Assembly: GCF_016735595.1 (NCBI RefSeq)
Contig: NZ_JAERRB010000004.1
Coordinates: 248,001-312,000 of the forward strand
Direction: 5' to 3'
DNA: 64,000 bases
DNA from: Chryseolinea lacunae
Lineage (GTDB): Bacteria > Bacteroidota > Bacteroidia > Cytophagales > Cyclobacteriaceae
The translations under genes were made by a program, and so were the position numbers. Positions 35,812 to 44,753 of this stretch are shown here, one piece after another. Each line of letters opens with the position of its first letter. Position 1 is the stretch's first letter. The notes under the pieces were generated by a model. It was given only the letters and a program-made list of their open reading frames with translations. It was not told the origin of the DNA and ran no database searches.

Positions 35812-38193
35812 ATGATCAAGAACTACCTGCTTGTGGCCGTTCGGACCCTTCTCAAAAACAAAAGCTATGTCATCATCAACGCCCTGGGCCTGGGCGTTTC
35901 GCTGGCGTGTTGTCTGGCGGCCTACCTGTGGGTGGCATTCAACATCGAGTTCGATAACTTTCACGACGACGCCAAAGTGTCGCGTATCTTCAAGGTGCAT
36001 ACACACACCGTGGAGAAGGATGGACGCACGCCCATCGATTTTCAGGCGCCCATCATGCTGGCGCCGGTGGCGGCCGGAGAGATTGCCGGCATTGAACGCT
36101 ACACGCGTTTCATTCACGGTGGTGGATCCATGCGCTATGGCGACAACGCTTTCAATGAAGGCCTTTCGTTCGCCGACAGCACGTTTCTCGATCTTTTTGA
36201 TTTCCCGCTTGTGGCGGGCAATGCCAAGTCGTTCAAGGAGAAGAACAGCATCTTCCTCACCGAAGAAGTTGCCAAGAAATATTTCGGCAACGAAGATCCC
36301 ATCGGAAAAATGCTGACGCTCAATTTTGTGAACAACTATGAAATGGAAGCGATGGTGGGCGGGGTGTTCAAAGACATTCCTTCCAACAACACGTTTGGTT
36401 TCCGGGTGCTGATGCGTTTCGAGAACTATATCGACTATAACAAGCTCAACCTTGACGATTGGAGTGACTGGCGAAATCCCTCGACGTTCTTTGAACTCTC
36501 GGCGCCTGAAAACGCAGCGCGTGTGGCGGCACAGTTCAAAAAATACATTCCCCATCGCAACGAAGTGCGCACCGACGTGGTGGTGACGTCCTATTCGCTG
36601 GAGCCCTTCAAAAAGAAATTTTCGCAAGACACCATTCGCTATGGCTGGTCCAACCTGCCCATCCAGATGGCACCACTCATTATTTTTTCGAGCATGGCGT
36701 TGCTCATCCTGCTCATTGCCTGCTTCAACCTCACCAACACATCCATTGCCATGACGGCCAAGCGGCTCAAGGAAGTGGGCGTGCGCAAAACCATTGGGGC
36801 GGCACGTAAACAAATTGTATTTCAGTTTTTGTTAGAGACATTTCTCACCATTCTCATCTCGCTGGTTGTGGGCCTCATGATGGCGCAACTCATCGTGCCG
36901 GTGTTCACCGACATGTGGCAAATCCGGTTTGGCCTTGGCGATCTTAGTGGGTTGAACCTGTTCATCGCGTTGCTGGGACTGGTGTTTGTCACGGCCATGG
37001 TGGCGGGCATTTATCCGGCGCTGGTCAGCAGCAAGTTCAAGCCCACGGTGTTGTTGAAGGGCTCTGTAAAAATTAAAGGCACCAATGCACTCACGCATTC
37101 ATTGGTGGCGGCACAATTTGCGTTGTCAGTTATTGTGCTCATTGCCGGTGTGATCTTTATTCAGAATACAAAATATCAGGATAGCATTCGGTTCGGATAT
37201 GACAAAGACCAGATCATTACCGTGAGTTTGCAGGGTGAACGCGATTTTGAAGCGATGGAAAAAGCGTTGGTGTCGAATCCCAAGGTGCTGAGCATTGGCG
37301 TGGCCGACGGCACCATTGGTAGAAATCCCTATGGCACTCCCATCCGGATAGACACCACGCAATACGAGGTGCAAGCCATGGGCATCGGCAAAAACTATTT
37401 CGAGACCATGGGGCTCAAGGTGGTGCAAGGTCGCAATCTGAACCTCGACAACGCCAGTGATGTGAAAGAGGGCGTGGTTGTGAACCGTGCTTTTGTGGAA
37501 CGCACGGGCATGAAAGACCCCATCGATCAGATCATTTTTCTGCACAACGGAAAACATTTCATTGTGGGTGTTATTGACAATCACATCGACAACCTCTACC
37601 GGGCCAAAGAACCTGAGCCGTTTGTTTTTTATGCGGCGGGCAAGGAACAATACATCACCATGGTGGTGAAGACCGAACACGCCGACCTGCTGGAAACACA
37701 GAAGTCATTGGAGAAGACCTGGAAAGAAGTTTTTCCAACACGTCCGTTTGAAAGTCAGCTGCAGGACGATGTGGTGTTGGCCAACAGCCGCGAGTTGAAC
37801 ACGAACCTGGAGAAGATTTTTATTTTCCTTACCATACTGGGCGGTCTGCTTTCGGCGTCGGGCATCTTTGCGTTGGCGTCGCTCAACATCGCGAAACGCA
37901 CCAAGGAGATCGGCATACGCAAATCGCTTGGTGCGTCGGTGAGGAGTGTGGTGACACTCCTGAACCGCGAGTTTGTGGTGGTGCTTTCCATCGCGGCTGT
38001 GCTGGGGTCGGTGGGCGGCTATTATGCCACCAACGCGCTGCTGGGTGTTATTTATGTCTATCACATTCCCGTGGGGCTCGCGCCCATTGTGGGGTGTGCG
38101 ATATTCATTTTCCTGGTGGGCATTCTCACCACAAGTTCAACAATCATGAGAGCAGCAAAGACCAACCCGGTGGAAACGTTGAGGAGCGAGTGA
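35812..38193 (+). CDS. FtsX/MacB-type ABC transporter permease
   Basis: A 793-residue permease with the duplicated architecture common in Bacteroidota: MacB-type periplasmic domain (about 20-250), an FtsX domain with three helices (about 285-420), a second periplasmic domain (about 440-660) and a second FtsX block (about 670-793). Both FtsX blocks carry the coupling motif: AMTAKRLKEVGVRKTIGA and IAKRTKEIGIRKSLGAS. No ATPase gene is adjacent, so the partner is encoded elsewhere. Likely roles are export of lipoproteins or antimicrobial compounds. The ATG at 35812 directly precedes IKNYLLVAVRTLL. Confidence 0.9.
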   Translation: MIKNYLLVAVRTLLKNKSYVIINALGLGVSLACCLAAYLWVAFNIEFDNFHDDAKVSRIFKVHTHTVEKDGRTPIDFQAPIMLAPVAAGEIAGIERYTRFIHGGGSMRYGDNAFNEGLSFADSTFLDLFDFPLVAGNAKSFKEKNSIFLTEEVAKKYFGNEDPIGKMLTLNFVNNYEMEAMVGGVFKDIPSNNTFGFRVLMRFENYIDYNKLNLDDWSDWRNPSTFFELSAPENAARVAAQFKKYIPHRNEVRTDVVVTSYSLEPFKKKFSQDTIRYGWSNLPIQMAPLIIFSSMALLILLIACFNLTNTSIAMTAKRLKEVGVRKTIGAARKQIVFQFLLETFLTILISLVVGLMMAQLIVPVFTDMWQIRFGLGDLSGLNLFIALLGLVFVTAMVAGIYPALVSSKFKPTVLLKGSVKIKGTNALTHSLVAAQFALSVIVLIAGVIFIQNTKYQDSIRFGYDKDQIITVSLQGERDFEAMEKALVSNPKVLSIGVADGTIGRNPYGTPIRIDTTQYEVQAMGIGKNYFETMGLKVVQGRNLNLDNASDVKEGVVVNRAFVERTGMKDPIDQIIFLHNGKHFIVGVIDNHIDNLYRAKEPEPFVFYAAGKEQYITMVVKTEHADLLETQKSLEKTWKEVFPTRPFESQLQDDVVLANSRELNTNLEKIFIFLTILGGLLSASGIFALASLNIAKRTKEIGIRKSLGASVRSVVTLLNREFVVVLSIAAVLGSVGGYYATNALLGVIYVYHIPVGLAPIVGCAIFIFLVGILTTSSTIMRAAKTNPVETLRSE

Positions 38194-38201
38194 TTGGAAC
38201 G

Positions 38202-38999
38202 TTACGATCGTTTCTTGTTTTCTTTTATCAGCAGATCCATTTGCTCGGCCACCCAGGGTGCAGAGTTGGCGAATGCGCCGGTCACAATTTTGTTCTTTGC
38301 GTCGGCCACCAGGGTGAGGCTGTTGTTGTCGCGGTTCTCGGCTGAGCACACGTTGAGGATGGCGCCACGGCGGGCCAGCACATCTTCCATGTCGAATGGC
38401 AGCAGCTTCCCATAGTTGGAGATGTTCATGAACTTGAGCTCAGCCCAGTGCGGAAAGCACGTCATGGTTTTGCCCGCCACCAGGTAGCTGCCATTGCTAA
38501 GCTGAACGTTGATGAGCGATGCGGCGCCATGACCCGCAGTGCCCACCACACCTCCGTTCTCGTAGATCTTGGCGGCGATAACCGAAATGCGTTCGTCGTT
38601 CATCACATCGAAATATTGGCCGTGGCCGCCGGGATAGAAAATGGCGACATAGTCTTTCACGTTGACCTGAACAGGTGAGAGCGTGGCGTTGATTTTGGTT
38701 GAGAAGGCCTCGCTTTTTTGAATTTGCTGAAGGTCGTCGGGCACGTTGCCGTTGTCATAGATAGCCGCCTTGCCGCCTTTTGGCGTGAGCACGTCCACAG
38801 CGTAGCCCTTGTCGATAAAATACTTGAAAGGGTAGGCGATCTCCTTCAGAAATGTGCCGCTCACATGGTTGCCCACCGAATCGACATTGGTGGACACAAT
38901 AAGGATTTTCCGCGACTGCGAATAACTTAAAAATGAAACGGCCGTTAGAAGCGCAGTGAGCAGGAGTTTGCCAGGCGTGTTGGAGGATGGGTTCGTCAT
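38202..38999 (-). CDS. Exported DJ-1/PfpI-family protein lacking the nucleophile cysteine
   Basis: A 265-residue protein with a signal peptide (LLLTALLTAVSFLSYSQ) and the HchA/Hsp31-like fold of the DJ-1/PfpI family: ILIVSTNVDSVGNHVSG, the YPFKYFIDKGYAVDVLTPKGG block and FYPGGHGQYFDV with an acidic partner region. At the nucleophile elbow, where the family has AxCHG, this protein reads GTAGHGAAS: the Cys codon is replaced by GGT, Gly. It is probably catalytically silent or has changed its chemistry. It is convergent with the ABC permease gene. Confidence 0.85.
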   Translation of the reverse strand: MTNPSSNTPGKLLLTALLTAVSFLSYSQSRKILIVSTNVDSVGNHVSGTFLKEIAYPFKYFIDKGYAVDVLTPKGGKAAIYDNGNVPDDLQQIQKSEAFSTKINATLSPVQVNVKDYVAIFYPGGHGQYFDVMNDERISVIAAKIYENGGVVGTAGHGAASLINVQLSNGSYLVAGKTMTCFPHWAELKFMNISNYGKLLPFDMEDVLARRGAILNVCSAENRDNNSLTLVADAKNKIVTGAFANSAPWVAEQMDLLIKENKKRS

Positions 39000-39173
39000 A
39001 AAGATTCAATTGGTTTTTTGTGAAGAAACGCAAGCCTGTTCAGGAGGCGAAAAAAATTAGCTCAACAGCAAACTTCCGGGGGCGAACGACGTGGGCAGAC
39101 ATGCAAAGGCGCGCGCCGGTTGTCGTGCACCACAGGCCGTTGAGAGCGCAGGCGCTGTCGTTGCGCGAAATAG

Positions 39174-39204
39174 TTTGCACGGGATACGCAGGTAGATAAA
39201 TTTG
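39174..39204 (+). promoter_or_regulatory. Bacteroidota-type promoter before the LytS-like kinase gene
   Basis: TTTG (39174-39177), exactly 19 bases, then TAAATTTG (39197-39204), a full match to the consensus. The predicted transcript start is at about 39209-39212, on or after the first ATG, so the gene is either leaderless or starts at the ATG at 39281. Confidence 0.7.
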
Positions 39205-39208
39205 TAGT

Positions 39209-40312
39209 ATGGCCTCTATAGAAACAACACTCCATCCGCCCCGGCACATTCAGCTTTTGCGAAACGAATCGTTTGGCCGCATGCGCCAGTTGTTGGCAAA
39301 CCGGGTGGCGAGTCACGTCCTGTTCTGGATCGTGCTCTTCGGTCTCACGGCCCTCTATGTGAGTTCCATTGAAGACGAGTGGCAGGGGCCGCTCTATAAT
39401 TTTGTGTTGCGCATGCCGTTCGTGGTGGCCTGCTGCTATGCCAACCTCTACTTCCTGTTACCGAAATTTTATTATCCCGATCGCTTGGCGCTCTATGGTA
39501 TATTGCTGCTGCTGCTCATTCTCGCCACGAACGCCATCAACCTCTTTGTGCTCGAAGCCTTTGCCGACACACCGCTGTGCCCGCAAACCTATGAGGCGGT
39601 GTCGACCTTCACCTGGAACAACTATGTTTATAAAGCTTTCTATCTGGTTTCCATAGTGGGACTCACCAGCGGCATCAAGTTGTCGAAAGATTATCTGCTG
39701 GAAAAACAGAAGTATGACGCCATCGAAAAAGAAAAACTGAAAACGGAATTGTCACTGTTGAAATCGCAGATCCACCCGCATTTCTTTTTCAACACGCTGA
39801 ACAACCTCTACGCGCTCACCATGAAAAAGTCGGACAAGGCACCCGACATGTTGCTGAAGCTTTCGGATCTGATGAGCTACTCGCTCTATGAGTCGGAGAG
39901 CAGTGTGACGAGTCTGTCGAAAGAAATAGAACACCTGCGCAGCTACATCGACCTGGAGTCGCTTCGCTTTGGAAATAAACTGGCGATAACGTTCAATGTG
40001 AAGGGTCCGGTAGAAAACAAAGCCATTCCGCCGCTCATCTTCCTGCCCTTCATCGAGAACAGTTTCAAACACGTGGCCACCAAACAGGGCGACCTCTTCA
40101 TCAACATCGATGTGGTGGTGGCAACAGACACCATTTCGTTGCAGGTGAAAAATCCGTTTGTGGCCGGCCGCGAGCGTGATCGGAAAAAGGGCGGACTGGG
40201 ATTAAAAAATGTTCAGCGCAGGCTGGCGCTTCTCTATGGCGACGTCTATCACCTGGAAATGAAGCCTGAGGAAAATCTGTTTTGTGTGAACCTTCAAATT
40301 CCCCTGGCATGA
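39209..40312 (+). CDS. LytS/AlgZ-type sensor histidine kinase
   Basis: A membrane-bound His_kinase family protein. Four hydrophobic helices fill about residues 30-165, then the short dimerisation motif LKSQIHPHFFFNTLNNLYAL with phospho-acceptor His191, and an HATPase domain (IPPLIFLPFIENSFKHV and GGLGLKNVQRRLALLYG). The first ATG is at 39209; an internal ATG at 39281 (MRQLLANRVASHVLFW) would remove 24 residues and fits the promoter better. It overlaps the next gene by 4 bases (ATGA), so the two form a two-component pair. Confidence 0.92.
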   Translation: MASIETTLHPPRHIQLLRNESFGRMRQLLANRVASHVLFWIVLFGLTALYVSSIEDEWQGPLYNFVLRMPFVVACCYANLYFLLPKFYYPDRLALYGILLLLLILATNAINLFVLEAFADTPLCPQTYEAVSTFTWNNYVYKAFYLVSIVGLTSGIKLSKDYLLEKQKYDAIEKEKLKTELSLLKSQIHPHFFFNTLNNLYALTMKKSDKAPDMLLKLSDLMSYSLYESESSVTSLSKEIEHLRSYIDLESLRFGNKLAITFNVKGPVENKAIPPLIFLPFIENSFKHVATKQGDLFINIDVVVATDTISLQVKNPFVAGRERDRKKGGLGLKNVQRRLALLYGDVYHLEMKPEENLFCVNLQIPLA

Positions 40313-41019
40313 TACATTGCGTTGTGGTGGACGATGAACCTTTGGCCATCGAAATTCTGGAAGACTACCTGGGGCGTTTGAAGGAGCCGGTGTCCATCAA
40401 AACATTTACCGACCCCGTGGAGGCTTTTTCTTTTCTTCATCAAAACGCAGTCGACCTGTTGTTTATTGACCTGGAGATGCCACTGCTGAATGGGCTTGAC
40501 ATTGTTCGAAACACAAAGTCCGTATCCCACATCATCATCACCACGGCCTATCGCGAGTTTGCAGCCGAAGGATTTGAGTTGGATGTGTGCGACTATATGG
40601 TAAAACCTTTTTCGTTTCCGCGATTCCTGAAAGCAATCAGCAAAACAAAACTTTTTCACACGGCCGGCGACAAACAAACGGACATACTGCCCGCCACCGA
40701 ACACAAAGACACGACCGATGGGCTGTGGATCAAGGTGGACAAGGCAATCTTGCGCATTTCTCCCCACGACATTCACTACATAGAGAGCCTCAAGGACTAC
40801 ATTCGCATTGTGACCACCGACCAGAAACTTGTTACGTATCAAACGCTCACGTCCATTCTGGGCAAGCTGCCGGCCGGCGAGTTTGTGCAGGTTCATAAAT
40901 CATATATTGTGCAATTGAAGCGTGTGAAATCCATCGACGGAAATTTTGTGATGGTAAAAGACGAATCCATTCCCATTGGTCGCAGCTTCCGAAAAGAGCT
41001 TATGGATAGAGTTCTGTGA
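40309..41019 (+). CDS. LytTR-family response regulator
   Basis: A 236-residue response regulator. The N-terminal receiver has the acidic pair in VVDDEPLAIEILEDYL, phospho-acceptor Asp54 in LLFIDLEMP and the conserved Lys in MVKPFSFPRF. The C-terminal LytTR DNA-binding domain includes HDIHYIESLKDYIRIVT and FVQVHKSYIVQL. The ATG at 40309 overlaps the kinase stop. It probably regulates envelope genes in response to its kinase partner. Confidence 0.95.
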   Translation: MIHCVVVDDEPLAIEILEDYLGRLKEPVSIKTFTDPVEAFSFLHQNAVDLLFIDLEMPLLNGLDIVRNTKSVSHIIITTAYREFAAEGFELDVCDYMVKPFSFPRFLKAISKTKLFHTAGDKQTDILPATEHKDTTDGLWIKVDKAILRISPHDIHYIESLKDYIRIVTTDQKLVTYQTLTSILGKLPAGEFVQVHKSYIVQLKRVKSIDGNFVMVKDESIPIGRSFRKELMDRVL

Positions 41020-41082
41020 TGAACGGCTTTGAAATTTGATTGACGTGTTCTATTTTACATGAGCCTAAAAATTATACGTCAA

Positions 41083-41565
41083 ATGCGATATATTTTCCTG
41101 ATGGTGGTTTGTGCGTTCTCGCTCAGCCACTCCGTTGCCCAAACCACAACCGACACAGATCTCCGCATGGAGAAAAATTTCTGGGGCATCAAATTCTATC
41201 AAGGTTCGAAATTGCTCAAGCCCGCCGAAGTGCTCAACATCATGAAGCCCAACGATCAGGCCTATGCGGCGTTCAAGAAAGCAAAGACCAACGCCGATGC
41301 GGCCAGTGTTGTTGGTTTTGTGGGTGGGGCGCTGATCGGTTGGCCGTTAGGCACCGCCATAGCGGGCGGCGACCCACAGTGGGGCCTGGCTGCTGGTGGC
41401 GCAGCGTTGTTGCTGATCGGCATTCCCCTGAGCCAGGGCTTCACCAAAAATGCAAACATGGCCTTCGATCTCTATAACCATGGCGACACCACGGCGAAGA
41501 GTTATGCACCGAAGATGTACGTTGGTGTGCGAGGTGCCGGCGTTGGTGTGGCGGTGAGGTTTTGA
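41083..41565 (+). CDS. Exported hypothetical protein with glycine-rich hydrophobic core
   Basis: A 160-residue product from the ATG at 41083, which gives a signal peptide (MRYIFLMVVCAFSLSHSVAQ); an ATG 24 bases earlier is also in frame. The mature part has NFWGIKFYQGSKLLKPAEV followed by a Gly/Ala-rich hydrophobic stretch (about 85-130) of one or two helices. I do not recognise a characterised family. Confidence 0.65.
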   Translation: MRYIFLMVVCAFSLSHSVAQTTTDTDLRMEKNFWGIKFYQGSKLLKPAEVLNIMKPNDQAYAAFKKAKTNADAASVVGFVGGALIGWPLGTAIAGGDPQWGLAAGGAALLLIGIPLSQGFTKNANMAFDLYNHGDTTAKSYAPKMYVGVRGAGVGVAVRF

Positions 41566-41615
41566 TTTTTTTGATGCTACGCGAAAGTATTGTTTTGACT
41601 GGTGATGTTTTCTGA

Positions 41616-42080
41616 ATGAAGAAGTATAGAACGGACATTGTCATCCTGGCCTTCCTATTGTTTGTGGTTTTTGTGGTCTGGCTGGCAACGCGGGGACACG
41701 AACCGATAAGCATCCAGGCGCACGACACCTATTATATTGTCGATAAAACATCCTTAGTCGCGCTCATCCTCAGTCCGATAACAGTAGTGATTTTTTTGGT
41801 ACGGGCCGGGATGCATCGGTTTAAATTGATCGGTGCCAATGTTGGTCTCATCATCGGGCTGATACTCTTTGCCCTAGTGACCTATGCATGGGTTGAGGTG
41901 CTGAAAGGCGATCTGAATATCGCGAAGGCAACGGTTGATGTCTATTCCATGGGATTCGTGTCGCACACAAAAGCCAAAATAAACCTTACCTGGGCGCTCT
42001 TCGGATTTTGGACAATGTGTATCGGACTTTTGAGTTTGCAAACGGTTAGACTGCAGACACAAAAAGGTAGTTCACGTTAA
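41616..42080 (+). CDS. Hypothetical four-helix membrane protein with HDTYYIV motif
   Basis: A 154-residue membrane protein with four predicted helices at about 8-25, 48-66, 72-92 and 125-143. The segment IQAHDTYYIVDK recalls the HDTYYVV motif in heme-copper oxidase subunit I, but the other oxidase ligands are absent, so oxidase function is not supported. Its function is unknown. It lies in a relatively A+T-rich stretch. Confidence 0.6.
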   Translation: MKKYRTDIVILAFLLFVVFVVWLATRGHEPISIQAHDTYYIVDKTSLVALILSPITVVIFLVRAGMHRFKLIGANVGLIIGLILFALVTYAWVEVLKGDLNIAKATVDVYSMGFVSHTKAKINLTWALFGFWTMCIGLLSLQTVRLQTQKGSSR

Positions 42081-42085
42081 GATCT

Positions 42086-42478
42086 ATGGAGATGTTGGAT
42101 TGGTTTTTCAAAATTAATGTCCACCTAGTCTTCAACGAAGGCTATAAACTAAAAAGGATAGTAGCTCTAATGTGGATACCCCAGTCTTTTGTTTATATAG
42201 CATTGCTGGATAGCCTATTGGTCGCCATGGGTGTTAGAATTTATCAAATTCTTATCCTGCCCTTTATTGTTGGTGTTTTTTGGTTGAACTATGTTTTTTT
42301 AAAGGATAGATATATCGGGAAAGGGAGAGGAATGCAAATCATTGAGCAATCGGGGCAAGGAGTGCGGTCCTTCCGGATTTTTTGCAGGGTGTTTGGTTGG
42401 TTTTTCTATTTTGTGACAACTATCGGATCAACACTGGTTTTGGGTTTATGCGGAAAGTACATGTATGGTCCTCACTAG
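42086..42478 (+). CDS. Small hypothetical membrane protein
   Basis: A 130-residue protein with about three hydrophobic helices (near residues 25-45, 50-70 and 95-120). It starts 5 bases after the previous gene, so the two are probably cotranscribed. Base composition is visibly A+T-richer than the rest of the window. I do not recognise a family. Confidence 0.55.
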   Translation: MEMLDWFFKINVHLVFNEGYKLKRIVALMWIPQSFVYIALLDSLLVAMGVRIYQILILPFIVGVFWLNYVFLKDRYIGKGRGMQIIEQSGQGVRSFRIFCRVFGWFFYFVTTIGSTLVLGLCGKYMYGPH

Positions 42479-42545
42479 AAGAGTGACAAAAATAAGCGAT
42501 CCTCAATGCCTCATCGGCCTGGTTTTTATCTGGAATAACATTCCA

Positions 42546-44456
42546 TCAACCTTGTGCAATCCTCAACGCCTCAAACCTTGGGTCTCCCTTCAACGCTTTG
42601 AATACCGGATACTGTAGGAATATATTCACGGGCGCCGTTCGCTTCTTCACGCACTCATTGATGTAGTAGAATGTTTTGTCCATGTCGCCGAGAGCATACC
42701 AGATGCCCACAAAATCTCCGTCAATGGTCACCTCAGGTTCTTCGCGTTGGCGTTGTTCCATTTTACTCAGGCAATCCATCGCTTTGTCGGTCTGTCCCAG
42801 TTTGGCGGCGGCATAGCCTACGCCCATCAGCCCTTTCAGGGGATGGTTGGTGAGGCGGTGCACCTCTTCAAAAATTTTTAACGCCGCTTCCCAGTCACCT
42901 TTCATGCCGATGCCCCATGCTTTCAACTCCAGGTTGATGCGCATTTGCGGATTCATCTCCAGCACTTTGTCGGCCTGGCGGATGGCATCGTCATAGCGTT
43001 CGCCGTAGATATAAATATTTCCCAGTGCGTGGTTTATGATGGGCGATAGCGGATCGAGTTTGACGGCGCGTTCCATCACGTTGATGGCTTCCTCTTTTTC
43101 GCCCATCAGCACGTAGTAGTAGCCCAGGAGTGGGTAGGCCGTTATGGCGCCGGGATTGAGGTGTATGGCTTTTTGCAACGCGTCATACGTTTCTTTCCAC
43201 TTCCATTCATAGAACAAATAGGCACCTGCTTTGGCGATGTAGCCTTCGGCAATGGTGTCGTCGATGGCCAGAGCCTTGTCGGCGAATTCGTGCACGAGCG
43301 CGAAGGCTTTGTGTGGCGACATCTGCCCACTGGCACCCAGGCTGCTATAAACCGACGCAATCATGGCATAGGCCTGGGCATAGCCGGGGTCCAACGCCAC
43401 GGCCTTTTCAAAACAGGCGATGCTGGTGCGCAGGTCGGCCGGGGTGATCTTGTTCCAATAGTGAAGTCCTTTCAGGTAGGCCGTGTAGGCGTCTACGTTT
43501 TGCACAGTCTGCCGGTGGCCCAGCCGTTGTGCTTCGGTCAGGTTTTCGCGGAGCTTGTTGGCGATGATGTTGCTGATCTCATCCTGCACGGCAAAGATGT
43601 CGATGAGGTCGCGGTCGTAGGTTTCGCTCCACACATGATAGCCGTCGGCCGCATTGATGAGTTGCGCCGTGATGCGCACGCGGTTGCCTGCCTTGCGCAC
43701 GCTGCCTTCCAACACTTTGTCGACGTTGAGCTTGATGGCGATGTCGCGGATGTCGTCGTTTTTTCCCTTGAAGGCATAGGCCGATGTGCGCGACGTCACC
43801 TGGAGGCCGTCCACTTTGGTGAGTGCGTTCAGAAGTTCTTCGGTGATGCCGTCGCTAAAAAATTCGTTTTCGGGGTCGGCACTCATGTTCACAAAGGGCA
43901 GCACTGCCAGGCGGTTGGCGGGTTGTTTTGTTTTTCCCCTGATTTCCTCGCGCGACGGCACCACCAGTCCACCGCTGGTGATGGCGAACACGCGGATGGG
44001 TTGCTTCACGTTTTTCAACTCGAAGTAACCCATTTCGTGAGACGTGATGTTGTCCTGGTTTTTGATTTCGTCGTGCACCTTTTCGGAGATGAACACACTG
44101 CCGGCGGTGGCCAGCGATTCGATGCGCGACGCGAGGTTCACGCCGTCGCCAAAGATGCCGCCGTCTTCCACGGTCACGTCGCCGGTGTGAATGCCGATGC
44201 GCAGGTCTACTTTAGGGTCTTCCCGCAAGGCACGCTGAATTTCAATGCCACAATGCACGGCGTCGATGGCGCTGGTGAAGATGCTGAGCGAGCCGTCGCC
44301 ATAATATTGCAGAATTTTTCCGCGATGGTCACGGATGCACGCTTCGAGCACAGCCTTGAGGCGATGGCGTTTCTGACGCGCCAATTGCTCATTCTCCTGC
44401 ATCAGCGACGTATAGCCCATCATGTCGGCAAACAGGATGGCTACCAGCTGGCGCAT
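42546..44456 (-). CDS. Class III nucleotide cyclase fused to TolB-like domain and TPR repeats
   Basis: A 636-residue soluble protein. An N-terminal class III adenylate/guanylate cyclase domain (about 1-165) has the two metal-binding acids, Asp11 in FADMMGYTSL and Asp54 in YYGDGSLSIF, plus DGVNLASRIES. It is followed by a TolB/FlgO-like domain (about 180-305, LAVLPFVNMSADPENEFF with SDGITEELLNAL) and about seven TPR repeats to the C-terminus. There is no membrane segment, so activity must be controlled internally or by TPR partners. A TAACTTTG -7-like box lies at 44506-44513 on the same strand. Confidence 0.9.
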   Translation of the reverse strand: MRQLVAILFADMMGYTSLMQENEQLARQKRHRLKAVLEACIRDHRGKILQYYGDGSLSIFTSAIDAVHCGIEIQRALREDPKVDLRIGIHTGDVTVEDGGIFGDGVNLASRIESLATAGSVFISEKVHDEIKNQDNITSHEMGYFELKNVKQPIRVFAITSGGLVVPSREEIRGKTKQPANRLAVLPFVNMSADPENEFFSDGITEELLNALTKVDGLQVTSRTSAYAFKGKNDDIRDIAIKLNVDKVLEGSVRKAGNRVRITAQLINAADGYHVWSETYDRDLIDIFAVQDEISNIIANKLRENLTEAQRLGHRQTVQNVDAYTAYLKGLHYWNKITPADLRTSIACFEKAVALDPGYAQAYAMIASVYSSLGASGQMSPHKAFALVHEFADKALAIDDTIAEGYIAKAGAYLFYEWKWKETYDALQKAIHLNPGAITAYPLLGYYYVLMGEKEEAINVMERAVKLDPLSPIINHALGNIYIYGERYDDAIRQADKVLEMNPQMRINLELKAWGIGMKGDWEAALKIFEEVHRLTNHPLKGLMGVGYAAAKLGQTDKAMDCLSKMEQRQREEPEVTIDGDFVGIWYALGDMDKTFYYINECVKKRTAPVNIFLQYPVFKALKGDPRFEALRIAQG

Positions 44457-44753
44457 ATAATTTTTGATTCGATGGTCATGATCACTTTGCTCACAAGCTA
44501 CGGAACAAAGTTAAGATACGGCGTGCGTTTTGAGATTTGTTGTGTATTTCTTCCGTTAAGATGGTATGACCTCGATATAAATTTTGCCGGGGCCGAAACG
44601 AGTTGCTTGATCATTGCCGGAGTCCGTATTTTTCCATGCCAACCTTCTTGTCCAGCGCATAAAATCAGGTTTTGGATGGTCGGATCGGTGGGCACCACTT
44701 TGCAGCCATCTCAGGAACAATTTCCAGGATGAAGACTTTCAGGTAGTCGTAAA

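Noticed and set aside
41616-42080. Cytochrome oxidase subunit I fragment suggested by HDTYYIV
   Set aside because: The protein has only four helices and none of the other heme and copper ligands, so the motif alone does not support the call.
43161-44732. 523-codon open frame antisense to the cyclase-TPR gene
   Set aside because: The sense strand has intact cyclase, TolB and TPR motifs; the antisense product has no recognisable domain.
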